A model generated the notes under the pieces. That model did no database searches and was not told where the DNA came from. It saw nothing but the letters and a program-made list of their open reading frames with translations. The position numbers and the translations under genes were made by a program. From CAVHIG01 sp963636105 (GTDB lineage: Bacteria; Bacillota; Clostridia; Peptostreptococcales; Anaerovoracaceae), in NCBI GenBank assembly GCA_963636105.1, contig CAVHIG010000033.1:1-21408 (forward strand): DNA of 21,408 nucleotides, written 5' to 3'. Below, piece after piece: positions 1-7,591 of the stretch. Position 1 is the stretch's first letter; each line of letters starts with the position of its first letter.

Positions 1-246
1 GCAGGCGATTACCTCCTGTTCGAAGCGAATGCCGAAGAGATTGGCCAGCGACAGTCCGCCCGATCCGGTGATGACCGCATCCAGCTCCATATCGCCTTTC
101 TCGCGCATCAAATCTTCCAGGAGTTCCCCCACCTTCTCGAACACATTGGACATGTGTCTCTCGTAGCGGGAGTAGTAGATCCGATTCTCATCATCGAGAA
201 TCAGGAGTTTTACGGTTGTTGAACCTACGTCAATTCCTAATCTCAT
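1..246 (-). CDS. Acyl-CoA dehydratase activase (BadF/BadG/HgdC-type ATPase), 5' part only
   Basis: The 82 visible N-terminal residues begin MRLGIDVGSTTVKLLILD, the phosphate-1 motif of the ASKHA ATPase fold in the BadF/BadG/BcrA/HgdC family. They continue to GSGGLSLANLFGI and QEVIA, both typical of that family. Known members carry an iron-sulfur cluster between two subunits and use ATP to inject an electron into 2-hydroxyacyl-CoA dehydratases or related reductases. The gene runs off the left edge, so length and any second ATPase or DUF2229 domain cannot be judged; many clostridial versions with this start are very long, two-module proteins. The ATG at 246 has no Shine-Dalgarno of its own nearby and overlaps the stop of a short leader ORF as ATGA, which suggests coupled translation. 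The family call is secure; the substrate enzyme is unknown. Confidence 0.85.
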   Translation of the reverse strand, partial: MRLGIDVGSTTVKLLILDDENRIYYSRYERHMSNVFEKVGELLEDLMREKGDMELDAVITGSGGLSLANLFGIRFEQEVIAC

Positions 247-278
247 ATGCTAAAAACAAGAACGATGCATCTCTGCAT
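243..278 (-). CDS. Candidate 11-codon leader peptide before the activase
   Basis: An ATG at 278 sits 6 bases after a perfect AGGAGG and opens the frame MQRCIVLVFSI, ending at TGA 245-243. That stop overlaps the activase start (ATGA, 243-246). The best ribosome binding site in this intergenic region therefore serves this small frame, not the activase. The frame differs from the activase frame, so it is not an N-terminal extension. Two readings are possible: a real leader peptide used for translational coupling, or a spurious frame with ribosomes reaching the activase start another way. No homology was assessed. Confidence 0.4.
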   Translation of the reverse strand: MQRCIVLVFSI

Positions 279-290
279 CGCGTACCTCCT
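263..290 (-). promoter_or_regulatory. Shine-Dalgarno plus GNRA-type hairpin in the activase leader
   Basis: AGGAGG lies at 290-285. Just downstream, 280-263 forms a perfect 7-bp stem, CGATGCA paired with TGCATCG, with a GAGA tetraloop (GNRA class). The leader ATG is inside the 5' arm. The hairpin could hold or release initiation at the leader ORF, or bring the Shine-Dalgarno closer to the activase ATG at 246. The structure is seen directly; its role is inference. Confidence 0.5.
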
Positions 291-321
291 TCAATGATTA
301 CCTGCTCAAACGAAGAAAACA

Positions 322-662
322 TGGGCAAACCATAAGCCGGGTTCTGTATTAGACGATCATCCATCTTGTACTGCAATTGCTTGCAGCATCTAGCGACTTA
401 CCTTAGGACCGCAGCGGGCAACTGCACGAAAGGCCCGTTCTTAGTCTTGCTCCGGATGGGGTTTACACGGCCACCTTGTCTCCAAGATGCCGGTGAGCTC
501 TTACCTCACCATTTCAACCTTACCACGGCATTACCCGTTTCGGCGGAATGTTTCTGTTGCACTTTCCCTATAGTTGCCTACGCCGGACGTTATCCGGCAC
601 CCTTGCCCTGTGGAGCCCGGACTTTCCTCATGCAAAAGCACGCGATTGCCTGGCCTACCCAA
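322..662 (-). ncRNA. rnpB: RNase P RNA (bacterial class A)
   Basis: This is the catalytic RNA of RNase P, which trims 5' leaders from pre-tRNAs together with RnpA protein. Read on the minus strand, it has the conserved GAGGAAAGTCCGGGCTCC near the 5' end (629-612) and ACAGAACCCGGCTTA near the 3' end (347-333), which form the P4 core. GGGTAGGCC at the 5' end pairs with GGTTTGCCC at the 3' end over 9 positions, allowing G-U pairs; this is helix P1 and sets the ends. The length of about 340 nt fits. I see no intrinsic terminator between its 3' end and the activase start at 246, so transcription may run on, with the 3' end made by processing. Exact ends are within a few bases. Confidence 0.95.
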
Positions 663-676
663 ATTCATACCAAAAT

Positions 677-704
677 AGTATATCAAACTTTCACAAATTT
701 TCAA
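677..704 (-). promoter_or_regulatory. Proximal rnpB promoter
   Basis: TTGAAA (704-699), a 16-bp spacer and TATACT (682-677) preceded by TGA, an extended -10. Initiation would fall close to the mature RNase P RNA 5' end at about 662. Confidence 0.65.
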
Positions 705-721
705 GGACTAAAACCGTAAGA

Positions 722-750
722 ATCATAAAAGTTTGTGGTAAAATTGTCAA
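722..750 (-). promoter_or_regulatory. Distal rnpB promoter
   Basis: A perfect -35 TTGACA (750-745), a 17-bp spacer and TATGAT (727-722). It lies upstream of the proximal promoter, giving tandem sigma-A promoters in the 109-base gap between nif3 and rnpB. Two promoters would suit a highly expressed stable RNA. Confidence 0.6.
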
Positions 751-771
751 AAATCCTTAGAAATCAGAACA

Positions 772-1605
772 TTAAAATATAGTAAATGGATTTATGTTCG
801 TGTTTGAACTTATGACATCTATTTCTCCACCGCAGCGCGTTGAAAGAAGCGCCGCCATGTTTTCTGCGAAAAATTTTTCTGTGCCGTAGTGTCCTGCGTC
901 GAGTACACATATCCCCTTCTCACAAAGCCTCTGTGCCTCATGATATTTCATATCCCCTGTCACAAAGGCATCGCAGCCGTTTAAAAGCGCAAGCTCTATC
1001 ATATCAGAACCGGCCCCGGTGCAAAGGCCTACTTTTTTTACAGCGCTTTCCTTTTCCCACGGCTTTCGCGGCATCGCGACACGAAGCTCTCCCTTTGAAA
1101 GCTTCAAGGCTTTACTTACATGCGCGCAGAAGTCTTCCCTGCTCATAGGCTCCCTCAAAGTACCGCATACTCCTATATTCGCATGAAAAATTTTTTTCGG
1201 ATCAGAAAAACCGCTCACCTCGCAAAGGCCCAAAAGCTCCGCGAGATAGTCGTTATTGCCGCCTTTTGCGCTGTCAAAGGAAGTGTGTGCTGAATATACG
1301 ATTATGCCATTTTTTGCCAGACGATTGTTGAAATCCGCCGTCTCAAGCTCTCCTGTCCTTTTATCGAGAAACTGCGCCCGGTACCGGTCAAACATCGGGT
1401 GATGCGCAAGGATAAAATCCGCGCCACGCTCTATGGCCTCATCTATCACAGCCCCTGTAATTTCAAGGCTTGTAAGCACTTTTTTTACCTCGCAGCCTGC
1501 CATCGCGCGTCCTGTGCCCACCTGCAATCCGCAGTGATCCCAAGGCTCAGCGAGGCATGGCGGCGCAATTTCTTCTATAATATTTATGAGCTTTCTTATC
1601 TCCAT
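772..1605 (-). CDS. Nif3-like dinuclear metal-centre protein (YqfO family)
   Basis: A 277-residue protein of the Nif3/DUF34 family, often annotated GTP cyclohydrolase I type 2; the true activity is unsettled. Metal-ligand motifs are present: LAHHPMFD early, HTSFD in the middle, and GDMKYHE and DAGHYGTE near the C-terminus. It starts at ATG 1605 after GAGGG. It lies 27 bases after trmK, matching the common Firmicutes order rpoD-trmK-nif3, so it is likely the last gene of that operon. It is the short form; I see no PII-like insert of the kind found in longer YqfO proteins. No terminator is evident after it; the rnpB promoters follow directly. Confidence 0.9.
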   Translation of the reverse strand: MEIRKLINIIEEIAPPCLAEPWDHCGLQVGTGRAMAGCEVKKVLTSLEITGAVIDEAIERGADFILAHHPMFDRYRAQFLDKRTGELETADFNNRLAKNGIIVYSAHTSFDSAKGGNNDYLAELLGLCEVSGFSDPKKIFHANIGVCGTLREPMSREDFCAHVSKALKLSKGELRVAMPRKPWEKESAVKKVGLCTGAGSDMIELALLNGCDAFVTGDMKYHEAQRLCEKGICVLDAGHYGTEKFFAENMAALLSTRCGGEIDVISSNTNINPFTIF

Positions 1606-1632
1606 TATCTTTCCCTCATAATTCCTTTTAAT

Positions 1633-2436
1633 TTATTTGCCTAAAAGCCCCGAAAGATAAGCTACCCTTGCAAGCTGCCTTTCTTTTTTTTCAGCAGAAA
1701 TATTGCTTCCCTTTTCCATATCTGTAAGAATATGCTTCTCTATCGCAAGTCTTCTCTGCGCAAATTCCTGTCCCAAGGCGCCATTATCCTCTATAAGCCG
1801 CGCCGGAATCTCAAAGCGTATATCATCCGCCTCAAAGCCCGCATAGCCTTTACTTTCGCGGAAACTGCCCGGTTCCCCGCAATTTCCGCACTCCCTGCTC
1901 CTGCCGCAGTCTCCCGATCTTACCACCAAGACCTCACAAATAAACTTGCCCTCTCTTACAAGAAGCTCCTTGTTTACTAAAAAACCGTTATTGTAAAGCC
2001 AATGCCTCAGCTTCCCTTGACCATTTCGCGGCTGCAGAATAAATCTTTCTATCAGACGGCTTTTTTCAAGATCCACGCCCATTATTTCGCTTATCAAAAT
2101 GCCGCCCATGCCTGCTATCACTACGGCATCAGCCTCTCCCGTCTCGAGGACAGACAGGCCATTTCCGAGACGAAAATCATATCTGCGCATTTCTTTATTT
2201 GAACCTTCTAAAGAAAGATGTGAGCTTTCATTTTCAGCAGGAAAAAATTTGTCGAAGTTCATCCTGGCTTTTTCAAGCGAACCCGGGCTTATGTCCGCCA
2301 TTATTACTTTTTTTGCTATGCCACTTTGCAAAAGATAAATAGGTAAAAAACCGTGGTCGGTTCCAATGTCGGCCACGGTCTGTCCCGTCCTTATCTGATT
2401 TGCCATAAGCTGCAATCTGTCAGATAATGTAATCAT
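1633..2436 (-). CDS. trmK: tRNA (adenine(22)-N1)-methyltransferase TrmK
   Basis: SAM-dependent enzyme that methylates N1 of A22 in tRNA. The 267-residue protein has the SAM motif VADIGTDHGFLP, then VVIAGMGGILI and LQPRNGQGKLRHWLYNNGF, all family hallmarks. I place the start at ATG 2436 (MITLSDRLQLMA), one base after the rpoD stop; the open frame extends further upstream but only inside rpoD. An unusual stretch follows CEVLVV (roughly residues 172-200). It is rich in Gly, Cys and Arg, replaces what I would expect to be a short variable loop, and contains an 11-bp inverted repeat at 1858-1889. The methyltransferase core before it is intact, so the protein is probably functional. Confidence 0.9.
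   Translation of the reverse strand: MITLSDRLQLMANQIRTGQTVADIGTDHGFLPIYLLQSGIAKKVIMADISPGSLEKARMNFDKFFPAENESSHLSLEGSNKEMRRYDFRLGNGLSVLETGEADAVVIAGMGGILISEIMGVDLEKSRLIERFILQPRNGQGKLRHWLYNNGFLVNKELLVREGKFICEVLVVRSGDCGRSRECGNCGEPGSFRESKGYAGFEADDIRFEIPARLIEDNGALGQEFAQRRLAIEKHILTDMEKGSNISAEKKERQLARVAYLSGLLGK
1858..1889. repeat. Palindromic repeat copy A, inside trmK
   Basis: On the plus strand GCGGAAACTGC (1858-1868) is followed, after a 10-base loop, by GCAATTTCCGC (1879-1889), an 11-bp inverted repeat with one mismatch. It stays in frame and codes for part of the unusual Gly/Cys-rich stretch of TrmK. The left arm is identical to arms at 11818, 12709, 16296 and 18162. Confidence 0.65.
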
Positions 2437-2437
2437 T

Positions 2438-3592
2438 TTATTCCAAATAATCCTTAAGCTTTTTGCTTCTGCTCGGATGTCTGAGCTTTCTGAGAGCCTT
2501 GGCCTCAATCTGCCTTATTCTCTCGCGGGTGACATCAAAGCGCTTTCCTACTTCCTCAAGAGTACGCGGTCTGCCGTCTTCAAGGCCAAAGCGGAGCTTG
2601 AGAACTTTTTGCTCTCTTTCGGTAAGCGTATCCAAAACTTCTACAAGCTGCTCCTTGAGCATCGAAAATGCCGCGGCCTCCGCAGGTGCCGGCACATCAT
2701 CATCAGGAATGAAATCTCCAAGATGGGAATCCTCCTCTTCGCCTATAGGAGTTTCAAGTGATACAGGCTCCTGCGCAATCTTCAGGATTTCTCTCACCTT
2801 GTCCTCCGAAATCTCCATAACGGCTGCGATTTCCTCAGGGGTCGGCTCACGTCCGTATTCCTGAAGCAGCTGTCTGGACACGCGAATGAGCTTATTTATA
2901 GTCTCTACCATGTGCACAGGTATTCTTATGGTCCTCGCCTGATCCGCTATTGAGCGCGTGATGGCCTGTCTTATCCACCATGTCGCATACGTCGAGAATT
3001 TGTATCCCTTTTTCCAGTCAAACTTGTCTACGGCCTTTATAAGTCCGAGATTTCCTTCTTGAATCAAATCAAGGAAAAGCATTCCTCGGCCGACATATCT
3101 CTTTGCGATGCTGACTACGAGCCTTAAATTTGCCTCACAGAGCTTTTTCTTGGCTTCTTCATCACCCTGTTCCATCTTCTTCGCAAGCTCTATCTCTTCG
3201 TCAGCGCTGAGAAGCGGCACCTTGCCTATCTCCTTAAGATACATCCTGACAGGATCATCCACCGCGATTCCCTTAGGTAGAGACGCCTCCAGGTCGTAAT
3301 CCTCGGATGCGGCTTTTTCAATATCTATATCCTTTTCCGGAAGGTCATCATCGATCTCATCGTCTATGTTTTCGATGTATGGATATTCGCCATGTCCCCC
3401 ATCTGAGATTACTTCAATGCCCATGCTCATAATCGTATCATATACATCGTCCATCTGGCTTGAATCCATATCAAAGCCTTCAAGATAACCTGCGACCTCT
3501 CCGTGAGTTATGCTCCCCTTCGACTTGGCTTTCTCCAAAAGCTCCCTTACGGCTTCCTGAGCCTTTTCATTTATCTGTCCGTCGTAATTCAC
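2438..3592 (-). CDS. rpoD: Principal RNA polymerase sigma factor RpoD/SigA
   Basis: Housekeeping sigma factor that directs RNA polymerase to -35/-10 promoters. Sigma-1.1-like N-terminus and acidic linker come first, then region 1.2 (DPVRMYLKEIGKVPLL), region 2 (EGNLGLIKAVDKFDW, YKFSTYATWWIRQAITR), region 3, and region 4.2 (LEEVGKRFDVTRERIRQIEAK), the complete set for a primary sigma. I choose the GTG at 3592 (protein 384 aa). It sits 10 bases after GGGAGG, and the longer reading from 3646 would start inside dnaG with no ribosome binding site. The ribosome binding site overlaps the end of dnaG, implying coupled translation. It is within the dgt-dnaG-rpoD-trmK-nif3 series. The consensus promoters seen elsewhere in the window fit this factor's expected specificity. 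Confidence 0.97.
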   Translation of the reverse strand: MNYDGQINEKAQEAVRELLEKAKSKGSITHGEVAGYLEGFDMDSSQMDDVYDTIMSMGIEVISDGGHGEYPYIENIDDEIDDDLPEKDIDIEKAASEDYDLEASLPKGIAVDDPVRMYLKEIGKVPLLSADEEIELAKKMEQGDEEAKKKLCEANLRLVVSIAKRYVGRGMLFLDLIQEGNLGLIKAVDKFDWKKGYKFSTYATWWIRQAITRSIADQARTIRIPVHMVETINKLIRVSRQLLQEYGREPTPEEIAAVMEISEDKVREILKIAQEPVSLETPIGEEEDSHLGDFIPDDDVPAPAEAAAFSMLKEQLVEVLDTLTEREQKVLKLRFGLEDGRPRTLEEVGKRFDVTRERIRQIEAKALRKLRHPSRSKKLKDYLE

Positions 3593-3599
3593 TATTTTA

Positions 3600-5390
3600 T
3601 TACCTCCCAAATGCTTTCTTTCTTTGGATTTCGGCTTGAATCTCACAAAGCTCCCTGCTGAGCTTTTCTACATTTTCGCGATTCTCCTCATCTTCTTCAT
3701 CTATCATAGTCATGCCGGTGAGAATTTCTTCCTGCCTTCTTTCAAGCTTTTTCAATTCTATGCGCTGTATCTGCTCTTCAAAAATGACATCATCACTTGC
3801 CGCCAAATGCACATTGTCATATACCTCCTGCAAAAGCCTGCTCTCCTCAATGTCCAAGGAGTCACGAAGCCTCGGTATATCCGGCAATTTTTCAGGCACA
3901 TATTGTTTTTTTATCTCAATTATGACATTTTTGGCAATTTGGCTATCGAGAGCCTCATCCATCATGGCACAAATTCTTTCAAGATATTCGCTTTTTATGA
4001 GGGCAAGCTTTATAAAATATTTGTCGCTCAGGCTGGCCTCTTTTTTTTCGGTATTTGTGCGGGAAACTGCGCGAGTCCCTGGCGCTCGCACGCTCAGGTG
4101 CTGCAGGCCGTTTCCGCTGTATTCTAATTTTATGGCGTTTTCTGAAATTCCTGTGGTCTCTGCAAGCCTTTTGATATACACCTCAGCTTCTACAGAGCTT
4201 AAGCTTCGCAAAATTTCGCCGGCTCTTCTTATATAATCCGTCTTTCCGTCAGGTGTATTGAGGTCGAATTTTTCCTTTGCAATCTCAAGCTTGTAGTCCG
4301 TGAGCGGCCTTGCGTTTTCGACAAGCTCCAAAAAGGCCTTACGACCGTTTTTCTTGATAAACTCGTCGGGATCCTTGCCATCAGTGACTCGAAGCACTCT
4401 GACCTTGCAGCCTTCCTTTTGCAGTATATCAAGCCCGCGAAGCGTAGCCGCCTGGCCCGCCGAATCGGCATCATAAGAAAGTACCACATTTTGAGTATAG
4501 CGCTTCAAAAGTTTGGCCTGATTTTCGGTAAGTGCCGTGCCGAGTGAGGCTACGACATTTCTTACGCCTGCCTGGTAGAGCGAAATCATATCCATATAGC
4601 CTTCTACCAAAATAGCTCTGTTTTCCTTGCTTATATCCTGTTTCGCAAGATTAAGGCCGAAAAGATTATTCTTCTTCAGGAAAATCTGAGATTCAGGTGA
4701 ATTGAGATATTTTGGTGTGGCCTCGCCTATTGCTCTGCCTCCAAAGCCTATGACTTTTCCTCCGGTATTTATTATAGGAAAAATCACCCTGTCTCTAAAT
4801 TTATCGTAGTATCTGCCGCCCTTTTCCGAAATAAGACCGAGCTCAAAAAGCTGATTTTCACTATAGCCCAGACTTTTTAAGTGTTTATAAAGACTGTCCC
4901 ATCGCTCGTCAGCATAGCCTATGCCGAATTTTTTTAAGGTGATTGGTTCTATTTCACGGCTTTTCATATAGGAAAGGCCCTTATTTGAGCCTGCATAAAA
5001 TGTACGGAAAAAGAATCTTGCGGCTTCTTTATTTATTTCGTATAGCTTTTCTCTTTTTTCGGAGCTACCAGAGCCGCCATACGGGTTTTTTCTCTCTTTT
5101 ATATCTACATTGTATTCTCCCGCAAGCTTTTTTATAGCATCTGTAAAGTCGAGATTTTCATAGCGCTCCACAAATTTTATAACGTCGCCGCTGACACCGC
5201 AGCCAAAGCAGGTAAACATCTGTTTTTGTTCAGAGACAACAAAAGAAGGCGTCTTTTCATTGTGAAACGGGCAAAGCCCTTTATATGTAGAGCCGGCTCT
5301 CTTAAGCGGAACCGCACGTCCTATATATTCCACAATGTCACACCTACTCTTTATCTCATCTATGACATCATTTCCAAAAAAAGTCCCCAA
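3600..5390 (-). CDS. dnaG: DNA primase DnaG
   Basis: Makes RNA primers for lagging-strand synthesis and replication start. The 596-residue protein has an N-terminal CHC2 zinc finger (C40, H43, C61, C64), a catalytic core, and TOPRIM motifs EGYMD (263-267) and SYDADSAG (from about 305). A C-terminal helicase-binding region rich in charged helices follows. The start is a TTG at 5390 with GGGGGA seven bases upstream; MGTFFGNDVIDEIKSRCDIV aligns well with usual DnaG N-termini and there is no better ATG. Between core and C-terminal region, residues about 425-444 are encoded by a 59-bp inverted-repeat element that keeps the frame. This linker tolerates change, so activity is probably kept. Its last codons carry the rpoD ribosome binding site. 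Confidence 0.97.
   Translation of the reverse strand: MGTFFGNDVIDEIKSRCDIVEYIGRAVPLKRAGSTYKGLCPFHNEKTPSFVVSEQKQMFTCFGCGVSGDVIKFVERYENLDFTDAIKKLAGEYNVDIKERKNPYGGSGSSEKREKLYEINKEAARFFFRTFYAGSNKGLSYMKSREIEPITLKKFGIGYADERWDSLYKHLKSLGYSENQLFELGLISEKGGRYYDKFRDRVIFPIINTGGKVIGFGGRAIGEATPKYLNSPESQIFLKKNNLFGLNLAKQDISKENRAILVEGYMDMISLYQAGVRNVVASLGTALTENQAKLLKRYTQNVVLSYDADSAGQAATLRGLDILQKEGCKVRVLRVTDGKDPDEFIKKNGRKAFLELVENARPLTDYKLEIAKEKFDLNTPDGKTDYIRRAGEILRSLSSVEAEVYIKRLAETTGISENAIKLEYSGNGLQHLSVRAPGTRAVSRTNTEKKEASLSDKYFIKLALIKSEYLERICAMMDEALDSQIAKNVIIEIKKQYVPEKLPDIPRLRDSLDIEESRLLQEVYDNVHLAASDDVIFEEQIQRIELKKLERRQEEILTGMTMIDEEDEENRENVEKLSRELCEIQAEIQRKKAFGR
3603..3608 (-). promoter_or_regulatory. rpoD ribosome binding site within the end of dnaG
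   Basis: GGGAGG is the Gly-Arg end of DnaG, just before its TAA stop (3602-3600). It lies 10 bases before the GTG at 3592. This decides the rpoD start and ties rpoD translation to the end of dnaG. Confidence 0.7.
4059..4117. repeat. Palindromic repeat copy B, inserted in frame in dnaG
   Basis: Plus-strand ends are GCGGGAAACTGC (4059-4070) and GCCGTTTCCGC (4107-4117). Inside is a second inverted repeat, GCGAG with CTCGC. The ends match intergenic copy D (12709-12779) closely: the left arm differs by one extra G, the right arm is identical, and both have GCTGC just before the right arm. It codes for about 20 residues in the interdomain linker of DnaG. Confidence 0.7.
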
Positions 5391-5500
5391 GTATTTTCCC
5401 CCAAATGTAATCTATAAATCTGTTTAAAGAATAGATACAGTGACTTATACGACAAAAGACACGGGAATCCTTTTTTTATTTTATTTTATTTTTTTAATTT

Positions 5501-6517
5501 CTATTTCCAACCCTTCGGAACAAAAAGCTCCGAATATACGCTCATGGCATATCTGTCTGTCATGCCTGCCACATAATCCTTTACGGCTTCCTTTATTCCC
5601 CACTCCGGTATGAGCTTTTGGATATCCGCAGGCATTTGCTCCGGATAAGTTATGTAATAATCGTAAAGACCTTCTATTACGCTTTTTACCCTATATAGAT
5701 CCTCTTCTTTTTTTACACGGCTATTGTGATATACATTTTCAAACATGTAAGCTCTCAATTCATCCATGCAAGACTTGCATTCGTCACTCATGCAAATTTT
5801 GTCCTTGCCATCGCTTTGGTGTATGAGATCAGTTACAAGCGTATTTATTCTGCCGCTGTGCCTGTCCCCAAGAATTCTTATGCAATTTTGCGGAAGATCC
5901 TCAGGTGCAATTACACCGCTTCTGAGCGCATCATCGATATCATGATTTATATATGCTACCCTATCACAAATTTTTACAATCTGGCCTTCAAGCGTCATAG
6001 GAAGCTCACTGCCTGTATGATTTACGATCCCGTCACGCACCTCTAAAGTCAAATTTAGGCCTCGACCTCCCGGGCCGTCATTACCCTCAAGTATTTCTAC
6101 AACTCTGAGACTTTGTCTATTGTGCTCAAAACCGCCGGGATGTATCTCATTTAAGACACTCTCGCCATTGTGTCCAAAAGGAGTATGCCCCAGATCATGT
6201 CCAAGTGCTATGGCCTCGGTAAGATCCTCATTCAAGGCAAGTGCCCTGGCTACTGTACGGGAAATCTGGGATACCTCAAGCGTATGTGTGAGCCGAGTTC
6301 TGTAGTGGTCACCCTCTGGTGCAAGAAAGACCTGAGTCTTATGCATGAGCCGCCTAAAAGCCTTAGAATGTACTATTCTATCACGATCACGTTGAAATTC
6401 CGTGCGGACGTCGCATTTTTTTTCTGAAAGCACACGACCTCTGCTCTCGGAAGCCTTTGCGGCATATTTTGAAAGTATCAAAAACTCTCTCTTTTCTATA
6501 TCTTCACGTAGTATCAA
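5501..6517 (-). CDS. dgt: Deoxyguanosinetriphosphate triphosphohydrolase-like HD protein
   Basis: Family members hydrolyse dNTPs to deoxynucleoside and tripolyphosphate, trimming the dNTP pool. The 338-residue protein has the HD-domain signature: H78 in RLTHTLEVSQI, H107-D108 in ALGHDLGHTPFGH, and RVAYINHDIDD later. Upstream motifs RDRDRIVHSKAFRRLMHKTQVF are typical. The length matches the shorter, non-E. coli type. The start is a TTG at 6517, eight bases after GGGAGG; no ATG lies early enough to replace it. It precedes dnaG by 110 bases, a usual clostridial arrangement that groups dNTP control with priming. The A/T-rich gap 5391-5500 has no promoter or terminator I can call confidently. Confidence 0.93.
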   Translation of the reverse strand: MILREDIEKREFLILSKYAAKASESRGRVLSEKKCDVRTEFQRDRDRIVHSKAFRRLMHKTQVFLAPEGDHYRTRLTHTLEVSQISRTVARALALNEDLTEAIALGHDLGHTPFGHNGESVLNEIHPGGFEHNRQSLRVVEILEGNDGPGGRGLNLTLEVRDGIVNHTGSELPMTLEGQIVKICDRVAYINHDIDDALRSGVIAPEDLPQNCIRILGDRHSGRINTLVTDLIHQSDGKDKICMSDECKSCMDELRAYMFENVYHNSRVKKEEDLYRVKSVIEGLYDYYITYPEQMPADIQKLIPEWGIKEAVKDYVAGMTDRYAMSVYSELFVPKGWK

Positions 6518-6595
6518 GAATCTCGCCTCCCTTCCACTTATGAGCTTATCAGCATTTTTCCTTTTTATAGACGATGACGCAAAATAATTTAAAAG

Positions 6596-7591
6596 CTATG
6601 CCAAAAACATTTCCAGTATATATTCAATAATACCGCCAAAGCAAATAGTCACCGGAAGTGTAAAAATCCAGGCTTTCAATATACTGCCTGTAAGTCCCCA
6701 GTTTACGGCTTTCATACGCTTGGCAGTACCGGCACCCATTATGGATGTTGTGATGACCTGAGTAGTACTTACAGGCGCACCTATGAATGAGGCCGCTTCT
6801 ATTGCAAGTGCAGCAGAAGCTTCAGCCGCAAATCCGCTCACCGGCTCGAGCTTTGTCACGCTACCGCCCATAGTCTTCATTACGCGCCAGCCGCCTACTG
6901 AGGTACCAGTCGCCATCATGACAGCACAGGCAATCTTTACCCAGAGCGGTACTCCCATATCAGGAGAAAGTATATCTCCGCTTATGAGTGCCAGCGTAAT
7001 GATACCCATTGTCTTTTGTGCGTCATTATTACCATGTGAATATGCTACAAGAGCGGCAGTCAAAACCTGTAATTTGTGGAAAAGCATATTTACCTTCCCG
7101 TGAGACCAGCTTGCAAAGCCCTTGAATATGAGATTCATAAAGACAAAGCCCACAATAAATCCCATGACAGGTGATGTAAATAGAGGAATTACGACCTTTT
7201 TGAGCACTCCGCTCCAGGCTACGCTTTCCAATGTCATCGTATGCACCATAGTAGCTCCTATAAGGCTTCCTATGAGAGCATGAGAAGAGCTTGATGGTAT
7301 GCCCTTCCACCATGTGAAAAGATTCCATACTATGGCACCGAGTAGTGCCGCGAGCACTACATATTGCTCAAGCTCGACATTTACAATGCCTGTAGCTATG
7401 GTCTTTGCAACCTTTTCGCTTACAAGAGCGCCTATAAAATTCATGCAGGCCGCAAGCATAATCGCGGCTCTCGCAGGGAGAGCCCTAGTATATACGGTAG
7501 TCGCTATAGCGTTCGCAGTATCGTGAAAACCATTTATGAATTCAAAGATCAGCGCAAAGAATATGACACAGATAAGCACCCCACTAAGCAT
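6596..7591 (-). CDS. PiT-family inorganic phosphate transporter
   Basis: Integral membrane protein that imports phosphate, usually as a metal-phosphate complex or with a cation. The 331-residue, strongly hydrophobic protein carries both PiT signatures: NGFHDTANAIAT near residue 20 and YSHGNNDAQKTMGII in the middle, the two inverted halves of the fold. The GAPVSTTQV motif in the second half also fits. The start at ATG 7591 overlaps the end of the DUF47 gene by 8 bases, so the two are translationally coupled. Some family members also move other oxyanions, and the sequence alone does not settle the substrate. Confidence 0.93.
   Translation of the reverse strand: MLSGVLICVIFFALIFEFINGFHDTANAIATTVYTRALPARAAIMLAACMNFIGALVSEKVAKTIATGIVNVELEQYVVLAALLGAIVWNLFTWWKGIPSSSSHALIGSLIGATMVHTMTLESVAWSGVLKKVVIPLFTSPVMGFIVGFVFMNLIFKGFASWSHGKVNMLFHKLQVLTAALVAYSHGNNDAQKTMGIITLALISGDILSPDMGVPLWVKIACAVMMATGTSVGGWRVMKTMGGSVTKLEPVSGFAAEASAALAIEAASFIGAPVSTTQVITTSIMGAGTAKRMKAVNWGLTGSILKAWIFTLPVTICFGGIIEYILEMFLA

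Noticed and set aside
366..719. Plus-strand open frame of 117 codons
   Set aside because: It lies across the RNase P RNA gene and its promoter; the protein has no recognisable features and the RNA match is unambiguous.
2437..2508. Upstream start for TrmK at 2508
   Set aside because: The extra 24 codons lie wholly inside rpoD region 4 and have no family similarity; MITLSDRL at 2436 fits TrmK.
5391..5500. Promoter or terminator between dgt and dnaG
   Set aside because: The region is A/T-rich with TTGTCG and TATTCT-like boxes only; no hairpin with a T run. Too weak to report.
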